NCBI GenBank assembly: GCA_029932795.1
Contig: JAOZPL010000130.1
Location: forward strand, 1 to 5,953
Source of the DNA: Candidatus Zixiibacteriota bacterium
GTDB taxonomy: Bacteria > Zixibacteria > MSB-5A5 > GN15 > FEB-12
Direction of reading: 5' to 3'
DNA length: 5,953 bases
Below, piece after piece: positions 1 through 5,953 of this stretch; position 1 is the first letter of the stretch, and the number at the start of each line of letters is the position of its first letter. A program made the position numbers and the translations under genes. A model generated the notes under the pieces. That model saw only the letters and a list, made by a program, of their open reading frames with translations, made no database searches and was not told the DNA's origin.

Positions 1-1257
1 AATACACCGATCAGAAGTGTGTGGCCGAATGGCGAGCCTCCGCGTGTCGCTGTTATTGGTTCCGGGCCTGCCGGTCTCAGCGCAGCCCACTACCTCTCGC
101 TTAACGGCTGCAAGGTGACGATCTTTGAGGCCGAGGATCAGCCGGGCGGAATGCTTTGCTGCGCCATCCCCTCTTATCGTCTGCCGCGAGATGTCATCAA
201 GAGAGAGATTGACACCCTTCTTGACGAGAACATCACAGTCAAATACAACACCGCCCTCGGTTCTGATGTAACTCTGGACAGCCTTCTTGAAGACGGTTAC
301 AAAGTGGTCTTGCTGGCGGCGGGGGCGCACAAAAGCCGACCGCTCCGCTTGGAAAACGAGAATGTTGCCGGCGTCTATCCATCGATTGAATTTCTCAAAG
401 CCTTCAACCTGAGAGGCGAACTGCCTGCCCGAGGCCGGGTTGGTGTCATCGGTGGCGGTAACTCCGCAGTTGATGCCGCTCGCATAGCCGTGCGCCAAAT
501 GGATGTCGACAGCGTCACAATTCTCTACCGCCGGACACGCAACGAGATGCCCGCTTTTGCCGAAGAGATTGAGGCTGCTGACGAGGAAGGCGTAAAGATC
601 CAGACGCTGGTCACTCCCACCAGAATCATCACTGCGAACGGACACTTGTCGGCCCTCGAGTGTGTTCGGAACGAGTTGGGCGATACCGACTCCAGCGGGC
701 GGCGCCGGCCAGTTCCCGTGGAAGGTACTGAGCATATGATCGAGCTTGATACTTTGATTGTAGCCATCGGTGAGGAGCCGTGCATAGATGCCATGTTGCC
801 GGACTCCTCAAGCGGTGTTGAGACGACTAAGCAGAGCACGGTGCGGGTTGATTCGCAGACACTCCTGACTAATCGACCGGGAGTATTCGCTGCCGGCGAT
901 CTGGTCACCGGGCCAAACACTGTAATTGACGCCATTGCCGCCGGCAAGAAAGCGGCGGTGATGATTAACCGCTATCTCCGAAACGAGCCGATGGTGCGGC
1001 CAGCAGAACCGCGATTGCCGCAAGTCTACATTGAACCTGCCGAACTTGAGTCGGAACAGGAGCAACCACCGGTTCGCGTCAAGACACCTTGCGCACCGGC
1101 GGAATGGCGCAAGCGCAACTTCGCTGAGGTGGAAGTGTCGCTCTCCGTCGATGAGGCAACCCGCGAAGCCGGCCGGTGCTTGAGATGCGATCTTGAATTT
1201 ACACAGCCGGAAGAGGAGAAAACCGAGGCCCCGGTGGTGGAAGGAAAATCGGCATGA
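1..1257 (+). CDS. GltD/NfnB-type FAD-dependent NAD(P)H oxidoreductase, 5'-partial
   Basis: This is the small-subunit-type glutamate synthase (GltD) flavoprotein, which passes electrons between NAD(P)H, FAD and iron-sulfur clusters in the cytoplasm. The frame is open back to base 1, so the GTG at 19 is probably not the true start and residues are numbered from the window edge (418 visible). An FAD-binding GxGxxG (G20-S-G-P-A-G25) ends its beta strand in an acidic residue (E43) and is followed by PGGML. A second Rossmann motif, IGGGNSAVDAAR (from about residue 150), is followed by YRRTRNEMPA, typical of the NAD(P)H domain in this family. GVFAAGD, ending at D300, closes the FAD site. A C-terminal EAGRCLRCD (C393, C396) matches the Cys pair common at the end of GltD-like modules. 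The usual N-terminal [4Fe-4S] region of GltD, or a fused NuoF domain, would lie upstream. Its stop overlaps the next start (ATGA), so translation is probably coupled. The family call is firm. Whether it is stand-alone GltD or the C-terminal part of a NuoF fusion is open. Confidence 0.92.
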   Translation, partial: NTPIRSVWPNGEPPRVAVIGSGPAGLSAAHYLSLNGCKVTIFEAEDQPGGMLCCAIPSYRLPRDVIKREIDTLLDENITVKYNTALGSDVTLDSLLEDGYKVVLLAAGAHKSRPLRLENENVAGVYPSIEFLKAFNLRGELPARGRVGVIGGGNSAVDAARIAVRQMDVDSVTILYRRTRNEMPAFAEEIEAADEEGVKIQTLVTPTRIITANGHLSALECVRNELGDTDSSGRRRPVPVEGTEHMIELDTLIVAIGEEPCIDAMLPDSSSGVETTKQSTVRVDSQTLLTNRPGVFAAGDLVTGPNTVIDAIAAGKKAAVMINRYLRNEPMVRPAEPRLPQVYIEPAELESEQEQPPVRVKTPCAPAEWRKRNFAEVEVSLSVDEATREAGRCLRCDLEFTQPEEEKTEAPVVEGKSA

Positions 1258-1931
1258 TTACACTGACCATAAACGGTTTGAACGTCTCCGTCGAAGAAGG
1301 CACCACGCTGCTCGAGGCTGCCAAATTCCTGGGGTTCCCTATCCCGACCCTGTGCCACAACGACGGGCTTTCCCCTTACGGCGCCTGCCGCCTTTGTGTG
1401 GTGGAGATCGGAGAGGGGCCGAATGCTAAACTGGTCTCCTCATGCACCTATCCTGCCGAGGAGGGTCTCAAGGTGCGAACCGCTTCGACCCGGGTCGTCA
1501 AGGCACGCAAGATGATCCTGGAACTTCTGCTGGCCACCTGCCCGCAGTCGAAAACAATCCAGGACCTTGCGTCAGCCCATGACATCCGTCAGCAGCGTTT
1601 TCGACAGGAATACGAAGACTGCATCCTCTGCGGGCTGTGTGTGAGAATGTGTGAGGAACAGATGATGGCCAAGGCCATCGGTTTCCGCGGACGCGGTCAG
1701 ACCCGGAGTATCGGCACCCCGTTTGATATTAAATCCGATGTGTGTCGCCTGTGTGGCGGCTGCATGTACATCTGCCCCGCCTGTGAGCTCAGATGCACAT
1801 ACACCGAACCGGAAAAAGCGATTTGCGGCGGGTGTGCCAATCTCAGCCCGCCCTGCCTTGATAAGGAAAAGTTTGATGATATGATGTGCTATATGGACCC
1901 TTGTGTTGCCTGTGAAATCAGCAAGGATTGA
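1254..1931 (+). CDS. HoxU/NuoG N-terminal-like [2Fe-2S]/[4Fe-4S] electron-transfer subunit
   Basis: This 225-residue iron-sulfur protein matches the N-terminal part of complex I NuoG, HoxU of bidirectional hydrogenases and HydA/StnA-type subunits. It has no molybdopterin-like or H-cluster catalytic domain, so it should only conduct electrons between flavin subunits. The ferredoxin fold carries C34-x10-C45-x2-C48-x15-C64 for [2Fe-2S]. Two bacterial-ferredoxin motifs follow: C123-x2-C126-x2-C129-x3-C133 and C164-x2-C167-x2-C170-x3-C174-P. The His-Cys3 motif normally found between them (HPxDCxxC-like) is not recognisable: the matching stretch around C96 lacks the His and the other Cys. After C174 come eight more cysteines (177, 181, 191, 194, 201, 212, 217, 220), an unusually Cys-rich tail. 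The ATG overlaps the upstream stop and has a GGAAGGAA ribosome binding site at 1239-1246. Its place between a GltD-like and a GltB-like gene suggests that it wires the two together. Family assignment is secure; the partner complex is inferred. Confidence 0.9.
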   Translation: MITLTINGLNVSVEEGTTLLEAAKFLGFPIPTLCHNDGLSPYGACRLCVVEIGEGPNAKLVSSCTYPAEEGLKVRTASTRVVKARKMILELLLATCPQSKTIQDLASAHDIRQQRFRQEYEDCILCGLCVRMCEEQMMAKAIGFRGRGQTRSIGTPFDIKSDVCRLCGGCMYICPACELRCTYTEPEKAICGGCANLSPPCLDKEKFDDMMCYMDPCVACEISKD

Positions 1932-1939
1932 CAGAAAAA

Positions 1940-1943
1940 GGAG
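1940..1943 (+). promoter_or_regulatory. Ribosome binding site fixing the start of the FMN glutamate synthase gene
   Basis: A GGAG core within AAAAAGGAGA lies 8 nt before the ATG at 1952. This supports that ATG over the TTG at 1928, which overlaps the previous stop codon and would add eight residues with no family-like content. Confidence 0.8.
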
Positions 1944-1951
1944 AACATAAA

Positions 1952-3538
1952 ATGTCGTTGTCCAGAGTGAACGCTTCAGCCGCAACGCTGACAAAAAACA
2001 GAACCGAGGGCTCAATCGTTCCGGCCTCCGGAATGTGTGTCACCTGTGTGGATGGCTGTATCGGCATGTGTGAGATCGGCAAGTCCGCCTACCGGGGCCA
2101 TGAGGTAATCTACCCGCAACCGTTCGGAGTAATAACGACGGCTGCCGAGAAAGCCTATCCTGTAGACTATTCGCATTTCAACATCATGGGCACGGCTGTT
2201 GGCGCGCATGGTATCGAGGCCGACAGCGACAAGGCCGTTTTCCCCAATGTGAGCCTGGAGGTCGCTTTCGGTCACGATAAAGGTGTAAAGTTCCATTATC
2301 CGTGGGTGATCCCGGGTATCGGATCCACCGACATTGCCAAGAACAATTGGGAAGGACTGGCGATTGGTTCGGCTCTGGCAGGCACCGGTCTCACTATTGG
2401 TGAAAACGTGGTCGGCATGGATCCTGAATCCACGATCAAGAAAGGTCGGGTAGTCGATACTGTTGACCTCAAGCGCCGGGTAAATCTGTTCAAGGATCAC
2501 CAGCGTGACGGTTATGGTGCCATCATTGTGCAGTCAAATATCGAGGACACTCGCTTGGGCGTTCAGGAATACGCCATTGAAAAGCTCGGAGTCGAGTGCG
2601 TCGAACTTAAGTGGGGCCAGGGTGCAAAAGATATCGGCGGTGAGGTCAAGATAAAGAACCTCGAAAAGGCTCAGATGCTCTACAAGCGAGGCTATGTAGT
2701 CCTTCCGAATCCCACCAATCCTGAAGTGATCAAAGCCTTTGAGCGCGGGGCATTCAAAGAATTCGAGCGTCATTCGCGGGTCGGGATGGTCACCGAAGAG
2801 TCCTTTGCCCAGCGTGTAGAGGAGTTGCGCAAAGCTGGAGCCAAGTATGTCTTTCTCAAGACCGGTGCCTATCGCCAGGCCGACCTGGCACGGGCTGTCA
2901 AATTTGCCTCCAAGTATAAACTAGACCTTCTCACCGTGGACGGTGCCGGCGGCGGCACGGGCATGAGTCCGTGGAGGATGATGAATGAGTGGGGCGTACC
3001 ACCTGTGGAGCTGCACTCTCTCACGTACGAGTACGCTAAGAAGCTTGCTGATAAGGGTAAACACGTGCCGGCCATTGCATTCGCCGGTGGCTTCACATTC
3101 GAGGATCAGATATTCAAGGGCCTGGCTCTGGGTGCACCGTTCGTTAAACTGATCGGCATGGCGCGAAGCCCCATCGCCGCTGCTATGGTAGGCAAGACAA
3201 TCGGGATGGCTATTGACGCTCATCAGCTTCCCGTCTACGTCGAGCGGTTTGGCAGCTCGAAGGATGAGATTTTTGTGACAGCAAACGATCTGCGCACGGA
3301 ACTGGGCGATAAAGAGTTCGAAAAGATACCTGCCGGTGCCATCGGCCTGTATACTTACTACGAGCGTTTAGCCCAGGGCCTGCGTCAGCTTATGGCCGGA
3401 AGCCGCAAGTTCACCCTGGATCACATGACGAGGGATGATCTGGCAGCCCTGACGCATGAGGCAGCCGACATCAGCGGGATTCCATATGTGATGGATGTTG
3501 ATAAAGCCAAAGTGGAGGAAATCCTCAGCAGCTCTTAG
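1952..3538 (+). CDS. FMN-binding glutamate synthase (GltB central domain) family protein
   Basis: This 528-residue protein belongs to the glutamate synthase FMN/TIM-barrel family. In canonical enzymes this domain turns 2-oxoglutarate plus ammonia into glutamate using electrons from a GltD partner. Family signatures are an ELKWGQGAKDIGGEV stretch (about residues 218-232, corresponding to the KxGxG..GG substrate region), DGAGGGTGMSP (about 330-340, the phosphate/FMN loop) and the AFAGGF...KGLALGAPFVKLI segment near the barrel end. There is no N-terminal class-II glutaminase domain and no C-terminal beta-helix. The canonical CxxxxxCxxxxC [3Fe-4S] motif after the barrel is also absent: the matching region has no cysteine. 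Instead the N-terminus carries C29-x2-C32-x3-C36-x3-C40, a possible cluster ligand set. The ATG is chosen for the ribosome binding site 8 nt upstream. It sits 20 nt after the iron-sulfur gene and is the last gene of the operon visible here, ending in TAG. The family is secure. True glutamate synthase activity is inferred; an amidotransferase-like or amine-glutamate ligating role is also possible. Confidence 0.9.
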   Translation: MSLSRVNASAATLTKNRTEGSIVPASGMCVTCVDGCIGMCEIGKSAYRGHEVIYPQPFGVITTAAEKAYPVDYSHFNIMGTAVGAHGIEADSDKAVFPNVSLEVAFGHDKGVKFHYPWVIPGIGSTDIAKNNWEGLAIGSALAGTGLTIGENVVGMDPESTIKKGRVVDTVDLKRRVNLFKDHQRDGYGAIIVQSNIEDTRLGVQEYAIEKLGVECVELKWGQGAKDIGGEVKIKNLEKAQMLYKRGYVVLPNPTNPEVIKAFERGAFKEFERHSRVGMVTEESFAQRVEELRKAGAKYVFLKTGAYRQADLARAVKFASKYKLDLLTVDGAGGGTGMSPWRMMNEWGVPPVELHSLTYEYAKKLADKGKHVPAIAFAGGFTFEDQIFKGLALGAPFVKLIGMARSPIAAAMVGKTIGMAIDAHQLPVYVERFGSSKDEIFVTANDLRTELGDKEFEKIPAGAIGLYTYYERLAQGLRQLMAGSRKFTLDHMTRDDLAALTHEAADISGIPYVMDVDKAKVEEILSSS

Positions 3539-4123
3539 TCCAGTCCGGAAAAGCCTCGGCTTCGCAGAGTAATCGAAGAGCACACATGGAAGACTATCAT
3601 ACGTAAAGAGGCCTGGATTCTTGCCCACAAGGGGCAGGGTGAAACGTTACGTCCTTCCCGCGATCTTTGAATAGGCCTTGAGGGTCAGAAGAGCCCGTCC
3701 GGGATCTCAGTTCTTCATTCGGGACAAGAACATTGCTGGATTCTTCACGAGGACGTCCACCCGTTTGTCGTGTTCCTTCTGGCACCGGTAAGTGAGATTA
3801 TGACAGTGCCTGCACCCGAAATACTTCTCCCCCGGTGGAAGATGGAGCTTGGCTACTCTCCTCGCGCAAGGGTTACCTTTCACCACCAGCGGACAGACGA
3901 ACCAGTATCGCACCCCACCGAAGTGGCAGGGGGTAGTAACCAATTGCACTTGGTAGTCCAAATCGGCCTTCTCTTTCGTGAAGCCATTTGTCCGAGTGTA
4001 AAAAAACCGGAGATAACCCCCGCCGGCGGAATCCTCGTTCACCGACACCTGAATGCTGATACTGCTGGTAACTCCGCCAACGGCGTTTAGCCATTCAATT
4101 CCGCCCGTCCTGAATCTGCAGAT

Positions 4124-4170
4124 GCCACCGGCCGGGTTAAAACCAGCCACCGCGGGTCGGGTTAAAACCG
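4124..4170. repeat. Imperfect tandem repeat with GGGTTAAAACC core
   Basis: Two copies begin with GCCACC (4124-4129 and 4146-4151), and each carries the same 11-mer GGGTTAAAACC (4134-4144 and 4159-4169). The units are 22 and 25 bp because the second has three extra bases before the core. Each core is flanked by complementary arms, so each copy can fold into a short hairpin. The array lies at the truncated 5' side of the minus-strand gene and abuts the intron. Confidence 0.6.
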
Positions 4171-4172
4171 GC
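4156..4172 (+). other. Stem-loop ending exactly at the intron insertion point
   Basis: GTCGG (4156-4160) and CCGGC (4168-4172) pair over five base pairs, including one G-T pair, around a 7-nt loop GTTAAAA. The 3' arm ends at the last exon base before intron base 4173. Group IIC introns are known to choose sites just after DNA stem-loops, so this may be part of the homing site. No T-run follows, so it is not a standard terminator. Confidence 0.45.
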
Positions 4173-4553
4173 GTGCGCTGGGCAAAGCCGGCGTCGTCTT
4201 GCGGGTGAAAGTCCCGTTCAGCCAAAGCTTAGCGAGCAGGCTGGGAGCGAGTCTTGCGGGCGACCATGGTAACGTGGCGTCCGAAGCGTAGACAGCGGTT
4301 GTATGGGGTATGTGAATGAGCCACGTAATTGATCGTCGCGGAGGCTGAGACTGTGCTGGTAAGCGAAGGCAGTATGAGTGACACCGTTATCGCCAGGCGT
4401 CACCACTCCGCCGGGGTCGGTGAGCATATCACGTGCAAAAGGATGACGTTGGAACCCAGGAAGCCCCACTCGGTCCTTCGATTGGTCAACGGAGGGAGCG
4501 CGAAGCAAGGGAAGACCGGAGCTTTGCGTTATGCCGAACTGGGTTGGCGGACC

Positions 4554-4559
4554 GAGGTG
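4554..4559 (+). promoter_or_regulatory. Ribosome binding site of the intron-encoded RT
   Basis: GAGGTG stands 8 nt before ATG 4568 and 11 nt before ATG 4571. The upstream in-frame ATG at 4433 would add 45 residues that are translated intron RNA rather than protein, so 4568 or 4571 is the better start. Confidence 0.6.
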
Positions 4560-4567
4560 TAGTACTG

Positions 4568-5953
4568 ATGATGCCGTCGAAGGAAACGAGACGAGCGGAG
4601 GGAAGGCCTCGGCCTGAGAGGAGCCCTGTCGAGAGAGCGCGAGTCCGGACACAGGGCCGGGTAGCTTGGCCTGCTCATCTTGGCCGGGTGAACGAAGCGG
4701 CGCGGCAGTCGCGCCAGACTCGGTTTACAGCTTTACTGCATCATGTGAACGTGGCAGCGTTGCGACGTGCCTATGGGCGGCAGCGGAAGAAAGCCAGTTC
4801 GGGAGTTGATGGCATCACGGTGGAGGAATACAGCCGGGACCTGGAGGCCAACCTCCGGGATCTTTGCGACCGGGTCCATAGTGGGCGTTACCGTCCCTTG
4901 CCTGTCCGCCGGGTGTACATTCCGAAGCCGGATGGTGGCCAACGTCCTATCGGAATACCGGCGCTTGAGGACAAGATTGTCCAGAACGCGGTAGCTGAGG
5001 TGCTGAGCGCCATCTATGAAGCCGACTTCCTGGGTTTCTCGTATGGTTTTCGGCCGAAGCGAAGTGCCTATGGCGCCTTAGACGCACTGCAGACGGGGCT
5101 CATGACGCAGAAGGTGAACTGGGTGCTCGATGCGGACATTCGTAGCTTTTTCGACTCGGTGGACCACGAGTGGTTGTTGCGAATGGTTTCGCACCGGATT
5201 GCTGATCGGAGAATCCTGCGGCTTATCAGCCAATGGCTCCGAGCGGGGATCCTGGAGAGCGGCGAGTGGCAGGAGATGAGGGCCGGGACGCCGTAAGGGG
5301 CGGGCATAAGCCCGCTGCTGGCAAACATCTTCTTGCACTATGTCTTTGATCTCTGGGCTCAGCGATGGCGGTGTAGCGGAGCGAAGGGAACGGTAATAAT
5401 CGTCCGCTATGCCGACGACTTCGTTTTGGGTTTTGAGAGAGAAGCTGATGCTCTGCGAATGTGGTTGGACCTAAAGAACCGGCTGTCCAAGTTTGGCTTG
5501 ATGCTGCACGAGGACAAGAACCGACTTCTGGAGTTTGGCCGGTTTGCGGTTGAGCGTCGCGCAAGGAGAGGGGCCGGACGGCCCAAAACCTTCGACTTCC
5601 TAGGCTTCACGCATTACTGCGGGGAATCTCGCGATGGTCGGTTTGTGGTCAAGCGAAAGACGCAACGTCAGCGTATGATTCGCAAACTGAAGGAGCTTCG
5701 AATCGAAGCCCGCAAGAGGATGCACGAACCAGTAGGCCGGCAGCAGGACTGGTTGAGTTCAGTACTGCGAGGGCACTACGCCTACTATGGTCTTACGGGC
5801 AACTCATGGGCTTTGAAGTCGTTTGCCTTTGAGGTCGGTAAACTCTGGCAGAGGGTGCTTCGGCGCCGGAGCCAGAAGAACGGCCTCACCTGGCAACGTT
5901 TTAATGATCTCCTCAGGTTATTCCCACTGCCGACCCCGCGAATCACTCGCTCC
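4568..5953 (+). pseudogene. ltrA-like: Group II intron reverse transcriptase/maturase with in-frame TAA, 3'-partial
   Basis: The intron-encoded protein copies intron RNA into DNA at the target (reverse transcriptase) and helps the ribozyme fold (maturase). Counting codons from 4568, the RT palm motifs run in order: SSGVDGITVEEY, RRVYIPKPDGGQRPIGIP, GFSYGFRPKRSA, NWVLDADIRSFFDSVDH (first catalytic Asp), GTP-stop-GAGISPLLANIFLHYV, and RYADDFVLGF with YADD at codons 281-284 (5408-5419). Then come HEDKNRLLEFGRF, FLGFTHYCG and the maturase (X) region with GHYAYYGLTGN and LRRRSQKNGLTW. Codon 243 (5294-5296) is TAA where relatives have Gln (CAA or CAG) in GTPQG, one C-to-T change away. The same frame stays open for 219 codons to the window edge with no shift. 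The stop removes the YADD box and the maturase domain from the product, so activity is unlikely without read-through. A sequencing error is the main alternative. No endonuclease domain is visible before the edge. Confidence 0.88.

Larger units (their letters stand above)
3707..4172 (-). pseudogene. Conserved Cys-rich hypothetical protein, N-terminus cut off by a group II intron
   Basis: This minus-strand frame encodes the C-terminal roughly 154 residues of a protein that I recognise only as a conserved uncharacterised family common in environmental bacterial genomes. Typical features are YQVQL..TPCHFGG, RYWFVCPL, NPCARRVAKL.LPPG, YFGCRHCHNLTY and QKEHDKR near the end. Cysteines in FVCP (codon 3893-3895), NPC (3866-3868) and CRHC (3803-3814) could form a zinc site; this is inference. 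The open frame runs on to an ATG at 4225, but the bases from 4173 onward belong to the intron. Its first 18 residues are therefore intron-derived and the native N-terminus is missing. The intron lies antisense to this gene, so splicing cannot restore the transcript. The frame stops at TGA 3707-3709; a further 19 open codons follow it. The function is unknown. That it is a real gene remnant is fairly sure; the exact native ends are not. Confidence 0.62.
4173..5953 (+). mobile_element. Group II intron retroelement, 5' part (3' end outside window)
   Basis: The element begins with GTGCGC, matching the group II 5' consensus GTGYG. Within 45 nt comes GGGTGAAAGTCCCG (about 4203-4215), a typical domain I segment. 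Further intron-like blocks are GGAACCCAGGAAGCCC (about 4450-4465) and TGGTCAACGGAGGGAGCG. About 395 nt of presumptive structured RNA (domains I-III and the start of IV) precede the intron-encoded RT at 4568; I see no other gene in that stretch. Domains V and VI, which hold the catalytic triad and the branch-point A, must lie past 5953. The short pre-ORF region is compatible with a compact intron class, but I cannot assign the class from sequence alone. The insertion interrupts the minus-strand gene at 3707-4172. The RT carries an in-frame stop, so the copy is probably not self-mobile, although the ribozyme could still be spliced by a maturase supplied from another copy. Confidence 0.85.

Noticed and set aside
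19..21. GTG at 19 as the start of the GltD-like gene
   Set aside because: The frame is open to base 1, no ribosome binding site is visible, and only eight residues would precede the FAD beta strand, whereas the family has a longer N-terminal domain.
1928..1930. TTG start for the FMN glutamate synthase gene
   Set aside because: ATG at 1952 has a well-placed GGAG; the TTG would place that ribosome binding site inside the coding region.
3622..3636. Possible terminator hairpin TGCCC-ACAAG-GGGCA after the redox operon
   Set aside because: The stem has only five base pairs and no T-run follows on either strand; it may be chance.
3597..3785. 62-codon minus-strand frame overlapping the end of the hypothetical gene
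   Set aside because: It overlaps the better supported frame, shows no recognisable motif and has no ribosome binding site that I can see.
3770..4090. 106-codon plus-strand frame
   Set aside because: It lies antisense to the minus-strand gene with clear family motifs, and its own translation shows no domain.
4433..4567. 45-codon N-terminal extension of the RT
   Set aside because: It falls in intron RNA sequence with blocks typical of group II domains, and a ribosome binding site precedes ATG 4568.
4218..4652. 144-codon minus-strand frame inside the intron
   Set aside because: It is antisense to structured intron RNA and the RT start; no motif.
5294..5296. TAA read as Gln by an altered genetic code
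   Set aside because: The three operon genes have normal lengths with TGA or TAG stops and contain no in-frame TAA; a single event is better explained by mutation or error.

Overview
The window looks like bacterial chromosomal DNA of moderate to fairly high GC, probably from an anaerobe or facultative anaerobe. It falls into two unrelated halves. The left half (1-3538) is a tight plus-strand operon of iron-sulfur/flavin redox genes. The right half (about 3650-5953) holds a broken minus-strand gene and the 5' part of a group II intron with a damaged reverse transcriptase. I cannot name the organism. The redox gene set and the Cys-rich hypothetical protein fit an uncultivated anaerobic lineage (Zixibacteria- or Desulfobacterota-like), but that is only an impression.

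Left half. Three genes run in one direction: a GltD/NfnB-type FAD-NAD(P)H oxidoreductase (open at the left edge, so its N-terminus lies outside), a short HoxU/NuoG-N-terminal-like ferredoxin subunit overlapping it by ATGA, and an FMN-binding glutamate synthase (GltB central domain) protein 20 nt further on behind a strong ribosome binding site. Together they read as a relay: NAD(P)H to FAD, then to [2Fe-2S]/[4Fe-4S] clusters, then to an FMN enzyme of the glutamate synthase family. The first two genes also resemble pieces of NuoF/GltD-fusion transhydrogenase or hydrogenase modules (Stn/Hyd type). No glutaminase domain is present in the window, so an ammonia source or a different substrate must be supplied from elsewhere.

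Junction. Positions 3539-3646 carry no gene, and I see no convincing terminator. A minus-strand gene of a conserved, uncharacterised Cys-rich family occupies 3707-4172. Its N-terminal part is cut off at 4172/4173, exactly where a group II intron begins on the plus strand.

Right half. The intron starts with GTGCG at 4173 and has about 395 nt of structured RNA before its reverse transcriptase/maturase gene at 4568. The RT frame is open to the right edge except for one TAA (5294-5296) that replaces the Gln of the conserved GTPQG motif. This copy is therefore probably unable to mobilise itself unless the base is a sequencing error. The intron 3' end (domains V/VI) and the 3' exon are outside the window.
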